Below, in pieces: positions 7,414 to 16,318 of a stretch of DNA of 64,000 nt. Below the pieces are notes generated by a model. The model was given only the letters and a program-made list of their open reading frames with translations, was not told the DNA's origin and ran no database searches. Source of the DNA: Thermanaerothrix daxensis. Its GTDB lineage: Bacteria > Chloroflexota > Anaerolineae > Anaerolineales > Anaerolineaceae. The DNA is taken from NCBI RefSeq assembly GCF_001306145.1, contig NZ_LGKO01000005.1:620001-684000 (forward strand), written 5' to 3'. Each line of letters opens with the position of its first letter. Positions within the stretch are counted from its first letter, which is position 1. The position numbers and the translations under genes are program-made.

Positions 7414-8697
7414 GTGGCTCTCAAACGTTTTTTTGCGGGTCCGCCGGACCTCAATCCGATCCAACAACGTAACTTCCGCAATGTTGAACTCGATGCCATT
7501 GCCGTGGGCCTGGCCAATGCGGCAGCCCCTTTCCTGCCCGTCTTTCTAACTCGTTTGGGAGCCTCAAGTTTTCAGGTTGGGCTGCTCTCTTCATTGCCGG
7601 CGTTGACCGGTCTCATCCTGGCCTTGCCCATGGGGCAGTTTCTGCAACGTCAGCGCAATATAGTGCGCTGGTTCAGCCTCTCGCGCATGGGGTACATTCT
7701 GGGCTACGGATTGATTGGGGTGCTGAGTTTGCTAATGCCCCCACACTTCCGCGTGGTCGGGATTCTGCTCCTGTGGGCGCTGGCAACCATTCCACAAACC
7801 ATGCTCTCTATTACCTTTTCGGTGGTCATGAACGCCGTGGCCGGGCCGCATTATCGCTTTGATCTAATGACACGGCGCTGGTCTATCCTTGGGATCACCA
7901 CCTCGGTAGCCGTCCTTCTCATTGGGCAATTGCTGGATCGCATCACTTTCCCCCTGAATTACCAGGTGGTGTTTACAGGCCTGGGTTTGGCTGGCGTTCT
8001 CAGTTATTACTTTTCCAGTCAAATTGTGCTGCCGGATTTGCCGGTCCCGGATGAGGCAGAGGCGCAGAGTCTCAAAGTACGCCTGGCTGGTTATCTTCGC
8101 ATTCTTCGTAATGAGCGAGCATTTCTTTCCTTTGTCGCTCGGCGTTTCATCTTTTTGACCGGTTCCGCGCTGGTAGCCCCGATTTTCCCACTCTATTTTG
8201 TGCGGGTTGTCCATGCTTCAGATGGGTGGATCGCTACCATCAATACTGCCCAGACCGCTATTCTAATGGTAGGGTATTTCTTCTGGTCGTCGCAATCGCG
8301 GCGGCGTGGGACGCGGTGGATTTTGCTCTGGACAACCTTTGGAGTGGAGATGTACCCGGTGCTGGTCGCACTTACTGCCCGGGTGGAACTCATTACGCTC
8401 TTCGCCGGGATCGCGGGCATTTTCCAAGCGGGCTTAAACCTGGTTTTCTTTGATGAATTGATGAAACGCGTTCCTTTGGAGTATAGTGCGTCGTTTGTGG
8501 CACTGGCCCAGGAATTGCAGTACGTTTCCTCAATGGTAGCACCGATTCTGGGCACGTCATTGGCCGATTGGTTAGGATTGCACGCAGCCCTGTGGATAGG
8601 CGGAGCGGTTCAGTTAGTGGGGTTTGCGCTATTTGCTACCATGGATCGGGCCAAAGCGGCAAGGATCTCTGGTGAGGGCGAACCCGCGGATTCATAA
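7414..8697 (+). CDS. MFS transporter
   Basis: A 427-residue polytopic membrane protein with about 12 hydrophobic segments in two halves separated by a polar linker near residues 205-225 (DLPVPDEAEAQSLKVRL). The first-half loop after helix 2 (MGQFLQRQRNIVRW) corresponds to the MFS cytoplasmic loop. Substrate unknown. The start is GTG-7414, 14 bases after the WD40 gene, so it could be co-transcribed with that cassette. Its last 6 bases overlap the convergent histidine phosphatase gene. Confidence 0.8.
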   Translation: MALKRFFAGPPDLNPIQQRNFRNVELDAIAVGLANAAAPFLPVFLTRLGASSFQVGLLSSLPALTGLILALPMGQFLQRQRNIVRWFSLSRMGYILGYGLIGVLSLLMPPHFRVVGILLLWALATIPQTMLSITFSVVMNAVAGPHYRFDLMTRRWSILGITTSVAVLLIGQLLDRITFPLNYQVVFTGLGLAGVLSYYFSSQIVLPDLPVPDEAEAQSLKVRLAGYLRILRNERAFLSFVARRFIFLTGSALVAPIFPLYFVRVVHASDGWIATINTAQTAILMVGYFFWSSQSRRRGTRWILLWTTFGVEMYPVLVALTARVELITLFAGIAGIFQAGLNLVFFDELMKRVPLEYSASFVALAQELQYVSSMVAPILGTSLADWLGLHAALWIGGAVQLVGFALFATMDRAKAARISGEGEPADS

Positions 8698-9417
8698 TAG
8701 GCTGTCCGGCAGAAAATCAACTCGGTTGGTGTAGACGATCCAGATGCCGTCTGGGGAGATATCCAGACGGGTTATGGCGCAATTACTCAGCGACAACCAG
8801 GCATTTCCCGGGGCGGCCACGCCCAACAGGGTGGTGAGAAAGGTGTGATAAAAACCGGCGTGACTGAAAAAGGCCACCCGGTCTTCGGTATGCCCATGAC
8901 GCTCAAGCAACCATTGCCATACGCGCTGGGCCCTGGCACTGCGCTCTTCCTCGGTTTCGAAGGGGCGGTTCCACCATCCGGTTTCTGTGGCTGAAGGAGG
9001 CAGGATTAAATTCGGGTATAGGGTTAGTAATTCGGTACGTGAAAGGCCGGCCTGGCCCACTGGCTCACCACGCTCGGGGTCATCCAGGTACACGCCACCA
9101 TTTTCATGGAGGTCGGGGTGGCCGTAGAGGGGCATGTTCAAAGCCTGGGCTACGATAGAGGCGGTTCTCACCGCTCGTTTCATCAGGCTGCAATAGAGGT
9201 GGGTCAACCCAAATCCGTAACGGTTATGCCAGTCTGCCGCGCGGTTGGCTTCGTCGGGTGTGCTTCGGGGGGTCTTAAGAAAAGAGGCCAGATAGAGGGC
9301 CTGGCGCACCCCTTTGTCGGTCAGGTCAGGGTCAGGGTGACGTCCATTACTGCTGCCGGTGCTTTCCCACAGGGCGTTGTTCATGGATTGGGCATGGCGA
9401 ATGAAATATAATTCCAT
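8692..9417 (-). CDS. Histidine phosphatase family protein
   Basis: A 241-residue member of the phosphoglycerate-mutase-like (histidine phosphatase) superfamily. The catalytic RHA motif is in MELYFIRHAQSMNN at the N-terminus, the supporting Arg in SLMKRAVRTASIVAQ, and the second catalytic His in FFSHAGFYHTFL. The start was set at ATG 9417-9415 because the phosphatase domain begins there; longer upstream frames add unrelated residues. The specific substrate is unknown: it is not the canonical glycolytic mutase, which lies at 22340. It ends in a 6-bp convergent overlap with the MFS gene and is divergent from the methyltransferase 41 bp away. Confidence 0.82.
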   Translation of the reverse strand: MELYFIRHAQSMNNALWESTGSSNGRHPDPDLTDKGVRQALYLASFLKTPRSTPDEANRAADWHNRYGFGLTHLYCSLMKRAVRTASIVAQALNMPLYGHPDLHENGGVYLDDPERGEPVGQAGLSRTELLTLYPNLILPPSATETGWWNRPFETEEERSARAQRVWQWLLERHGHTEDRVAFFSHAGFYHTFLTTLLGVAAPGNAWLSLSNCAITRLDISPDGIWIVYTNRVDFLPDSLL

Positions 9418-9458
9418 AAGTTGCGTTGCTTCCACCTGGGCATGAGAATGGAGTTTGT

Positions 9459-10127
9459 ATGGCACGTAAAGTATACCTGATGGAGCGGGTTTTCTGGCTG
9501 CTTTACCATCCCTTTGCTTGGGCATACGACTTCGTCTCGTGGGTGGTTTCGGTGGGGCGCTGGCAAAAATGGGTGCATTCGATAGTTCCTCTTCTCGAGG
9601 GCCCCTGTATCCTGGAAATTGGGTTTGGACCTGGTCATTTGCAAACGCGGTTGTTCAAGTGTGGTTATCGGGTTTTTGGGGTGGACGAAAGCCCCAACAT
9701 GGTGAATTTGGCCCGGCGTCGCTTGCAACGCGGCGGAGTGCTTGGGCAGTTGGTGCGGGCTCGGGCAGAGGCTCTGCCTTTTCGCCGAGATAGTTTCGAC
9801 ACTGTGGTGGCAACGTTTCCGGGTAATTACATCTGGGCCATGGACACTCTAGAGGGTATCTGGTCCGTTTTACGCCCTGGTGGGCGCCTGGTGGTTCTGC
9901 TGGGAGCGGTACCGGGTGGAGAGGGTCTGTTTGTGCGTGCTTTGCGCTGGTTATTTCGCATGACTGCCCAAGGGCCTGTGTCGCCCGAGTTCCAGCACCG
10001 ACTAACGGAACATTTCCTGGCTAGAAATTATTTGAATGTCGCCTGGAAAATTAGCGATTATAATGGAGACCAGATGTTAATTTTGATGGCCCAAAAGCCC
10101 TTGGCTCCCACTGCGGAGAAGTTGTGA
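9459..10127 (+). CDS. Class I SAM-dependent methyltransferase
   Basis: A 222-residue methyltransferase. SAM-binding motif I is ILEIGFGPGHLQ, the acidic residue after strand 2 is in VFGVDESPNMV, and motif IV is DSFDTVVATFPGNY, followed by WSVLRPGGRLVVLLG. This arrangement is typical of the UbiE/COQ5-like Methyltransf_11 group. The start ATG-9459 is preceded by GGAG at 9450-9453. The N-terminus (YLMERVFWLLYHPFAWAYDF) is hydrophobic and aromatic, suggesting membrane association or a lipidic substrate; this is inference. It is divergently placed from the histidine phosphatase gene. Confidence 0.83.
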   Translation: MARKVYLMERVFWLLYHPFAWAYDFVSWVVSVGRWQKWVHSIVPLLEGPCILEIGFGPGHLQTRLFKCGYRVFGVDESPNMVNLARRRLQRGGVLGQLVRARAEALPFRRDSFDTVVATFPGNYIWAMDTLEGIWSVLRPGGRLVVLLGAVPGGEGLFVRALRWLFRMTAQGPVSPEFQHRLTEHFLARNYLNVAWKISDYNGDQMLILMAQKPLAPTAEKL

Positions 10128-10176
10128 GTCTGGTATCTTAAAATCCTTGAGAATGAGTTGAGTCGAACAGGTAGCG

Positions 10177-10956
10177 ATGGAAATACAAATTGCAGTGGCC
10201 AAAACAACTAAGTACGGGTCGCAAGAGAGTGGGGATACTCTGGAAGTTGTGGAGCGCCCTAATGGGGGGCTATCGGTGGTCTTGTGCGATGGGCAAGCAT
10301 CCGGCCGTCAGGCAAAAGTGGTTTCCAGCCTGGTAGTGCACAAGGTAATCAGTTTGCTGGCCGAAGGGGTTCGGGATGGCGCGGCGGCGCGGGCGGCTTC
10401 TGACTTTCTCTATACAGAGCGCAATGGTCAGGCCTCTGTGTATCTCAGTATCCTCAGTGCCGATTTACAGACCCATACGTTGGTCATCACGCATAATAAC
10501 CCCACTCCTATCTATGTGGCGCATCATGATCAGGTGGAATGCATTAGCGGGATAGATCAACCCATTGGTGTGGCGCGGAATATCCGCCCGGCCATTACTG
10601 AGATCCCCTTGGAAGTTAGCACCACAGTTGTCATGCACACCGATGGCCTGAGCAAGGCTGGTAGCCAGTATGGACGTGGTCTGGACATTTGTACCATGTT
10701 GGAGGCCTTGCTGGAGGAGCAAGATCCTGAGGCTCAATCGCTAGCGGATACCCTGCTTTCTCAAGCCATCCGATTGGATCATGGTCGTCCAAACGATGAT
10801 ATGAGCGTGGTGGTTTTGCGGGTTTTGGCGCGTGAAAGTGACCAGGTGCGGCGTCTGGTGGTGCGCTTGCCGTTGCCGTCTTCGCCTGGCTTCTCATCTT
10901 CGGCAGAAGAAATGCCTTTTTCGGGGAATGAGGGCGAAGACGATTTTGAGGCCTGA
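10177..10956 (+). CDS. SpoIIE/PP2C-like serine phosphatase, stand-alone domain
   Basis: A 259-residue phosphatase domain without an attached sensor module. Metal-binding acidic motifs fit the SpoIIE/RsbU pattern: LCDGQASGRQAK early, HTDGLSKAG in the middle and NDDMSVVVLRV near the C-terminus. Such enzymes dephosphorylate anti-sigma-factor antagonists or related proteins. No anti-sigma or antagonist gene sits next to it; the nearest HATPase-type regulators are in the hydrogenase block about 45 kb away. The C-terminal ~30 residues are acidic and low in complexity. Confidence 0.75.
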   Translation: MEIQIAVAKTTKYGSQESGDTLEVVERPNGGLSVVLCDGQASGRQAKVVSSLVVHKVISLLAEGVRDGAAARAASDFLYTERNGQASVYLSILSADLQTHTLVITHNNPTPIYVAHHDQVECISGIDQPIGVARNIRPAITEIPLEVSTTVVMHTDGLSKAGSQYGRGLDICTMLEALLEEQDPEAQSLADTLLSQAIRLDHGRPNDDMSVVVLRVLARESDQVRRLVVRLPLPSSPGFSSSAEEMPFSGNEGEDDFEA

Positions 10957-11389
10957 AAAGTGTATAAGATGCAATTTTGTCTGCGCCTGTGGGCTTGCAT
11001 ATAGAGTCTCCATGTTAGGTGCGAAATAATTCCAATGAGGCTGCTGTGGCCTGTCGTCTTCACTCGGTCGTTTTGAGTGAGTATGAAACTGACTCAACAG
11101 CAGGGGCAAGATGATTTTTCTGTTGTATCGTTTTAGTGATTGTTTGGCAATCCACAGGGAACATTTTGCATCTAAATACAGCTCTTTGTTTAGTCAAGTT
11201 GTATGACAATTATGGAGGGAAGTAACAAAATTTGCGATGTTTATCACTTTGAAATTGTCTGATATTTCGTTATAATATGTAGAACAGCGGGTTTCTGTGT
11301 TCGAGAGAAGCCCATATTATATGCACGATCATCTTATCGTTTTCCCCTAACGCACGTTTCGAAAAAACAGGCTGAAAGGAAGACAGTTA
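10957..11389 (+). other. Long intergenic region with the promoter of the nucleoside ABC operon
   Basis: There is no credible coding sequence in these 433 bases, which are visibly richer in A/T than the flanking genes. The right part holds a good promoter (11249-11276) and a transcribed leader of about 105 bases. The left part contains a short inverted repeat (TCACTC at 11060-11065 and GAGTGA at 11075-11080) that could be a regulator site. I looked for a purine-type riboswitch because of the downstream purine genes and did not recognise one. Confidence 0.5.
11249..11276 (+). promoter_or_regulatory. Sigma-70-type promoter for the nucleoside importer operon
   Basis: A -35 hexamer TTGAAA (11249-11254) and a perfect -10 TATAAT (11271-11276) are separated by 16 bp. 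Transcription should begin near 11283, leaving a leader of about 105 bases before the ATG at 11390. Confidence 0.65.
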
Positions 11390-12469
11390 ATGCCCCAACG
11401 GTCTGAGATTAAACGTATGCTCAATCAGGTCTTTGAGGCCATTCTGCCGATTCTGGCCGTACCGGTGGCGCTGATCATTGGGGCGCTCATCCTCTTGTTG
11501 CTGCGGGCCAATCCAGGGGTGGCTTTTACGGCGCTGGTACAAGGGGCAGTGGGCAGTACATTTAGTGTCACCCAGACTCTGGTAAAAGCCACGCCCTTGC
11601 TGCTGGTGGGGTTGGGGATCACCATTGCCTTCCGTGGTGGAGTGATCAACATTGGCGGTGAGGGTCAGATCATTGTTGGGGCGCTTTCAGCAACGGCTCT
11701 CGCTCTGTCGTTCAGTCAGTGGCCGGGGGCAATTCTGTTGCCTCTCTGTTTGCTGGTGGGCACACTGAGCGGGGCGCTCTGGGGCGCAGTACCGGGGGTG
11801 CTGAAAGCCCGTTTAGGGGTCAACGAGATTCTTAGCACGATTATGATGAACGCAATTGCCCTCCAGCTCTCGAACTACCTCTTGCGTGGCCCCATGATTG
11901 ATCCGGCTGAGATCGAGGCGGGAACCCGTATTGCCCAGTCGGCCTTGCTTCCTCGCCAGGCATGGTTGCCCCGGCTGGTTCCGCAAACCTTATTGCATGC
12001 GGGGAGCATCCTGGCTCTGGTGATGGCCGTTCTGGTTTATATTTTCCTTTGGCGCACCACCATTGGCTATCGGATTCGGGCGGTTGGCCTTAATGCCCAG
12101 GCAGCGCGTTACGCGGGCATTCCGGTGCCCGTCTACCAGGCATTGGCCATTACTCTGGGTGGGGCATTTGCAGGCCTTGCTGGGGCTGTAGAGGTGATGG
12201 GGGTGCAACGGCGCATGCTTGAGGGGCTCTCGGGTGGGTATGGTTTCTCAGGTATTGTGGCGGCACTCTTCGGAAACCTTCATCCTCTGGGCACCATTCC
12301 GGCCTCGGTGCTGTTCGGCGGGCTACTCGTGGGTGCGGATAAAATGCAGCGTGCCGTACAGGTGCCCTCGGCCTTTGTGGATACTCTCATGGGATTAATT
12401 GTTCTCTTTGTGGTGAGCAGTCGAATCTGGGCGGTGCGCCGTGCCCGCAGGAGAGAAACCTATGAGTAA
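11390..12469 (+). CDS. Nucleoside-type ABC transporter permease 1 (BMP importer family)
   Basis: A 359-residue inner-membrane permease with about 9-10 hydrophobic segments. It contains the branched-chain-permease-type EAA-like loop region, RIRAVGLNAQAARYAGIPV, and the family segment GITIAFRGGVINIGGEGQII. It corresponds to the YufP/NupP-like subunit of BMP-family importers such as Bacillus NupNOPQ, which take up nucleosides. The ATG at 11390 follows GGAAG. It overlaps the second permease gene by 8 bp. Confidence 0.87.
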   Translation: MPQRSEIKRMLNQVFEAILPILAVPVALIIGALILLLLRANPGVAFTALVQGAVGSTFSVTQTLVKATPLLLVGLGITIAFRGGVINIGGEGQIIVGALSATALALSFSQWPGAILLPLCLLVGTLSGALWGAVPGVLKARLGVNEILSTIMMNAIALQLSNYLLRGPMIDPAEIEAGTRIAQSALLPRQAWLPRLVPQTLLHAGSILALVMAVLVYIFLWRTTIGYRIRAVGLNAQAARYAGIPVPVYQALAITLGGAFAGLAGAVEVMGVQRRMLEGLSGGYGFSGIVAALFGNLHPLGTIPASVLFGGLLVGADKMQRAVQVPSAFVDTLMGLIVLFVVSSRIWAVRRARRRETYE

Positions 12470-13394
12470 TGTTTTCACAATCCCCGTTGTTCTGGGCATC
12501 ATTTATTCTGGATTGCGCCTGGCGACGCCGTACCTTTATGCGGCAATTGGGGAAGCATTTGCACAAAATTCGGGGGTTTATAACTTGGGGGTGGATGGTA
12601 TCATGCTCATGGGGGCATTTAGCGGGTTCTACGTGGGGATGAAAACCGGCAACCTGTGGTGGGGATTATTAGCGGCGATGGGAGTGGGTCTGCTAATGGG
12701 TCTGCTTATGGCGGTGGTCAGCGTGACCCTCAAGGCCGAGCAGGGGATTAGCGGGATCGGGTTGTATATGTTCGGATTGGGGTTATCCAGCCTGCTGTTT
12801 AAAAAGACCATGAGCGGGGTAGAATCCATTAGCGGTTTTCAACCCGTGCGCATCCCTCTCCTGGGCAACATTCCTTATCTTGGAGATGTTTTATTCAATC
12901 ACAACCTCCTGGTTTACGGGGCATTTCTCCTGGTGCCGCTAGCCAGTTTTATCTTGTACAAGACACCGTTTGGGCTGATGATTCGGGCAGTGGGGCAAAA
13001 CCCCCAGGCAGCGGATACGCTGGGGATCAATGTGGACCGGATTCGTTACATTACCGTTTCCCTGGGGGGAATGCTGGCAGGCATTGCCGGGGCCTCCCTT
13101 TCGATTTCACTGATTAACCTCTTTCAGGAGAACATGACCAGTGGCATGGGCTTTATTGCAATTGCCCTGGTGTATTTCGGAAGTTGGCGCCCTCTGGGAA
13201 TCTTGGGGGGTGCTCTCTTGTTTAGTTTTGTCAATGCGCTACAATTGTGGTTGCAGGTTCTGGGTGTAAATTTCCCCTATGACTTTGCGGTCATGTTACC
13301 CTATGCTATGACCATCCTGGCGTTGGCGATCTCGGTACGCCGTGCGGCGATGCCGGATGCATTAGGCAAACCCTTTGAGCGTGGCGAGTTCTAG
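12462..13394 (+). CDS. Nucleoside-type ABC transporter permease 2 (BMP importer family)
   Basis: A 310-residue permease, the YufQ/NupQ-like partner of the preceding gene. It has the matching loop MIRAVGQNPQAADTLGINVDRIRY and the N-terminal element ATPYLYAAIGEAFAQNSGVYNLGVDGIM. The start was placed at ATG-12462, where the conserved sequence begins and a CAGGAGAG ribosome site (about 12447-12454) precedes; this overlaps the upstream stop by 8 bp. The two permeases probably form the heterodimeric membrane channel. Confidence 0.87.
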   Translation: MSNVFTIPVVLGIIYSGLRLATPYLYAAIGEAFAQNSGVYNLGVDGIMLMGAFSGFYVGMKTGNLWWGLLAAMGVGLLMGLLMAVVSVTLKAEQGISGIGLYMFGLGLSSLLFKKTMSGVESISGFQPVRIPLLGNIPYLGDVLFNHNLLVYGAFLLVPLASFILYKTPFGLMIRAVGQNPQAADTLGINVDRIRYITVSLGGMLAGIAGASLSISLINLFQENMTSGMGFIAIALVYFGSWRPLGILGGALLFSFVNALQLWLQVLGVNFPYDFAVMLPYAMTILALAISVRRAAMPDALGKPFERGEF

Positions 13395-13488
13395 CGAAAG
13401 GAGGTGGTCTTTCGGCCTTTTGGAGGAGAAGTTGAGTCGTAAAGCCTGAAATCGAATGGCGCTTTCTTAACCCTTTCCCGAACCACTC

Positions 13489-13497
13489 AGGAGGTGA
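13489..13497 (+). promoter_or_regulatory. Strong Shine-Dalgarno site of the substrate-binding protein gene
   Basis: AGGAGGTGA at 13489-13497, spaced 4 bases from the ATG at 13502, is an unusually complete match to the anti-SD of 16S rRNA. It fits the need for a molar excess of binding protein over the membrane subunits. Confidence 0.6.
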
Positions 13498-13501
13498 AAC
13501 C

Positions 13502-14518
13502 ATGAAGTCTGTGCTTTCTCGCTTGCTCATGCTGGTTGTGCTGGTTGCTCTGCTCCTCAGCGCCTGTGGGCCAGCCGCGACTCCTGCGCCAACCCAGGCT
13601 CCTGAAAAGCCGCTCCGCGTGGCTATTGTCATGCCCTCTTCAATCACGGACATGGCATTCAGCCAGGGTATGTATGAAGCGTTGGTGAAGGTGCAACAAG
13701 AGATGGGTGGGCCCTCCAAAATGGAGATCGCTTACTCTGAGAATATGTTCAAGGTGCCAGATGCAGCCGCCGCGATCCGCGATTATGCCTCTCAGGGTTA
13801 TGACATTGTGATCGCGCATGGTTCACAGTATGGCACCTCGTTAGCGCAAATTGCCCCCGAATTCCCCAACACCACCTTCGCCTGGGGCACTGCGACCGAT
13901 ACGTTTGCTGACCAGGGCATCAAGAACGTTTTTGCCTACAACCCATCAGCAGAACAAGGCGGTTACGTGTTGGGTACCATTGCTGCCCTGATGTCAAAGA
14001 CGGGCGTGCTGGGGGTGTGCGGTCCCGTGGAGGCCGGTGATGCCAAGACCTATGTGGATGGCTTCAAATATGGTGCGGAGCAGGCTCGCCCGGGTGTCAA
14101 AGTTCAGGTAACCTACACCGGTTCTTTCTCGGATGTTTCGTTGATGGCAGCCGCTGCTGAGACCCACATTGCCGCTGGCGCGGATATGCTGACCGGCTCG
14201 TCACAGTCGGTGGTGGGCGCCATCGGTGTTGCCAAGGAGAAAGGAGCCAAGTGGTTCGGCCAGCAGTGGGATCAGACCAGCCTGGCGCCGGATATTGTGG
14301 TAGCCAGTCAGGTTTATGATTACACCTCAATCATCAAAGACATGATTGCGAAGCGCAAAGCCGGCACGCTGGGTGGTGTGGCCTACACGTTAACGCTGGC
14401 CAATGGCGGCTTGACTATCAAGTACAACGATCGCGTCCCCGTTCCGCCCGAAATTAAGGCGAAGGCTGATGAAGTCATTAAGGGAATCATTGACGGTAAG
14501 ATTAACCCTCTGCCCTGA
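13502..14518 (+). CDS. BMP-family nucleoside-binding lipoprotein of ABC importer
   Basis: A 338-residue substrate-binding protein with a lipoprotein signal peptide. The lipobox LLSAC gives Cys22 as the lipidation site, followed by a flexible Pro/Ala/Thr linker (GPAATPAPTQAPEKP). The mature protein begins RVAIVMPSSITDMAFSQGMYEAL, the BmpA/Med-family opening in which a binding protein contacts purine nucleosides or related ligands. It would sit on the outer face of the cytoplasmic membrane. The gene is between the permeases and the ATPase and is followed by a strong hairpin (14540-14569). Confidence 0.88.
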   Translation: MKSVLSRLLMLVVLVALLLSACGPAATPAPTQAPEKPLRVAIVMPSSITDMAFSQGMYEALVKVQQEMGGPSKMEIAYSENMFKVPDAAAAIRDYASQGYDIVIAHGSQYGTSLAQIAPEFPNTTFAWGTATDTFADQGIKNVFAYNPSAEQGGYVLGTIAALMSKTGVLGVCGPVEAGDAKTYVDGFKYGAEQARPGVKVQVTYTGSFSDVSLMAAAAETHIAAGADMLTGSSQSVVGAIGVAKEKGAKWFGQQWDQTSLAPDIVVASQVYDYTSIIKDMIAKRKAGTLGGVAYTLTLANGGLTIKYNDRVPVPPEIKAKADEVIKGIIDGKINPLP

Positions 14519-14539
14519 GGAATTAGGATGAGAAGTAAT

Positions 14540-14569
14540 GCGGGTGCAGCCAAATGGTGCTGCACCCGC
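14540..14569 (+). terminator. Strong hairpin between binding protein and ATPase genes (no T tract)
   Basis: Perfect 11-bp arms GCGGGTGCAGC (14540-14550) and GCTGCACCCGC (14559-14569) enclose an 8-base loop. There is no T run behind it, so it is unlikely to be a full intrinsic terminator. It more probably protects the upstream mRNA 3' end or lowers read-through so the binding protein is made in excess. Confidence 0.5.
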
Positions 14570-14599
14570 CCCCTGGATTGAGAGATCGGATTTAGCAAG

Positions 14600-16198
14600 G
14601 TGATGATGAGCACACAGGTATTGGGTCTTGACGGTCGTTTGCCTACGGGGCAGATGCGCATCGAGGAGATGCGCATGGTCGGAATTGTTAAGCGTTTCCC
14701 GGGCGTTTTGGCCAATGATCACGTGGATTTTGACGTACGCGCCGGGGAAATTCATGCTTTGTTGGGCGAAAACGGTGCAGGGAAGACCACCCTCATGCGT
14801 CAACTCTATGGCCTGTATCGCCCCGATGCAGGCAAGATCCTCATCAACGGTGTTGAACAACACTTCAACTCGCCGCAAGACGCCATTCGCGCCGGGATTG
14901 GCATGATCCACCAGCACTTTATGCTGGTCCCGTCGTTGACGGTGGTTGAGAATGTAGCTTTGGGGTTGAAATCCTCGCGCGGGATTCTGCTTGATCTGGA
15001 CCGTGTGGAGAAACGCGTGCGCGAGCTCAGTGAGCAGTATGGCCTAAAGGTGGACCCCAAAGCCTATGTGTGGCAATTGGCGGTGGGCGAGCAGCAACGC
15101 GTGGAAATTCTCAAGGCCTTATATCGTGGTGCTGCCCTGCTGATCCTAGATGAGCCGACGGCCGTTCTCACCCCACAAGAAGTGGAAGATCTCTTCCGCA
15201 CGCTGCGCCAGATGGCACGCGATGGCCATGCGCTCATTTTCATCTCCCATAAACTGCATGAGGTACTGGCCATTAGTGACCGGGTAACGGTGTTACGCGA
15301 TGGGCGCGTTGTGGGTACACGACCTACCCATGAGACAAATAAATCAGAACTGGCTCAGATGATGGTGGGCCGTCCCGTGATACTACAATATGAACGCCCT
15401 CCGGCCCAGTTGGGTGAGGTGCGTCTGGCCATTGAAAACCTGGTGGTGGGAGGCGATCGTGGGCATGACGCGGTGCGCAATGTCTCCCTGGAGGTTCATG
15501 CGGGAGAAATCGTGGGGCTGGCAGGGGTTTCTGGCAATGGGCAGCGTGAGTTGGCAGAGGCTCTCGCCGGTTTACGTCCAGTCAAATCGGGGCGCATTCT
15601 GCTCTGCGGAAAGGATATAACGCATGAGCCGCCCGGGGCGCGGATTGCATTGGGGCAATCCTACATCCCAGAAGAACGTTTGCGGGATGGCACCATTAAG
15701 CAATTTAGCGTCGCAGATAATTTGATCCTGGAAGATCATCATAAACCACCATTTTCACGGAAGATTTTCCTGGATTTCAACGCTATTCGTGAAATTTCCG
15801 AGCGCCTGGTGAGGGAGTATAACGTCAAGACCCCTTCGGTAGACACTCCCGTGAAAAACCTTTCGGGTGGCAATATCCAGAAACTCATATTGGCCCGTGA
15901 ACTTTCGCGACGCCCCAAGGTGCTGATTGCTTCCCAGCCAACGCGCGGGGTGGATATTGGGGCAACCGAATATATCCATCAACGCTTGTTGGAACAGCGG
16001 CAGGCAGGCACTGCCATTCTGTTGATTTCAGAAGATCTGGATGAGATACGTGCTCTTTCTGATCGCATTGCTGTCATCTATGAAGGCGAGATTGTCGGGA
16101 TTGTAGATGGACCGAGTGCAACTGCTGAACAATTGGGCCTGATGATGGCTGGCGTGCGTGAAGGAGGGCAGCATCATTTAGAGAAAATTCGTCTATAA
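14600..16198 (+). CDS. ABC importer ATPase with two nucleotide-binding domains (BMP family)
   Basis: A 532-residue tandem ATPase like YufO/NupO and RbsA. NBD1 has Walker [10 protein letters not shown], a variant signature [11 protein letters not shown] and Walker [15 protein letters not shown]2 has the degenerate [14 protein letters not shown] loop usual for this family and the signature [15 protein letters not shown]. One intact and one degenerate site is normal for these importers. The frame opens with GTG-14600, ATG-14603 and ATG-14606 in succession; which is used is unclear. It energises uptake by the two upstream permeases. Confidence 0.87.
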   Translation: MMMSTQVLGLDGRLPTGQMRIEEMRMVGIVKRFPGVLANDHVDFDVRAGEIHALLGENGAGKTTLMRQLYGLYRPDAGKILINGVEQHFNSPQDAIRAGIGMIHQHFMLVPSLTVVENVALGLKSSRGILLDLDRVEKRVRELSEQYGLKVDPKAYVWQLAVGEQQRVEILKALYRGAALLILDEPTAVLTPQEVEDLFRTLRQMARDGHALIFISHKLHEVLAISDRVTVLRDGRVVGTRPTHETNKSELAQMMVGRPVILQYERPPAQLGEVRLAIENLVVGGDRGHDAVRNVSLEVHAGEIVGLAGVSGNGQRELAEALAGLRPVKSGRILLCGKDITHEPPGARIALGQSYIPEERLRDGTIKQFSVADNLILEDHHKPPFSRKIFLDFNAIREISERLVREYNVKTPSVDTPVKNLSGGNIQKLILARELSRRPKVLIASQPTRGVDIGATEYIHQRLLEQRQAGTAILLISEDLDEIRALSDRIAVIYEGEIVGIVDGPSATAEQLGLMMAGVREGGQHHLEKIRL

Positions 16199-16318
16199 TT
16201 AAGTTATCCCAAATTCCAAGGAATCGGTGGTCGGCAGTCTCTCGGGTCGGCTGTCGGCGTCGGGCCTGTGAGCCCGTCGAAAAGTGCCGCCGTCAAACGA
16301 AAGGAGTCCACCGATCCT
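16199..16318 (+). other. Short spacer between importer and molybdenum hydroxylase genes
   Basis: The 120-base gap contains a small hairpin (CGGGC and GCCCG around CTGTGA, near 16262-16277) and, at 16301-16306, the AAGGAG ribosome site of the next gene. No promoter is evident, so read-through from the importer operon is plausible. Confidence 0.35.

Noticed and set aside
10957-11389. Purine-type riboswitch upstream of the nucleoside importer
   Set aside because: The conserved loop sequences and three-way junction pattern could not be found by reading; only a promoter is supported.
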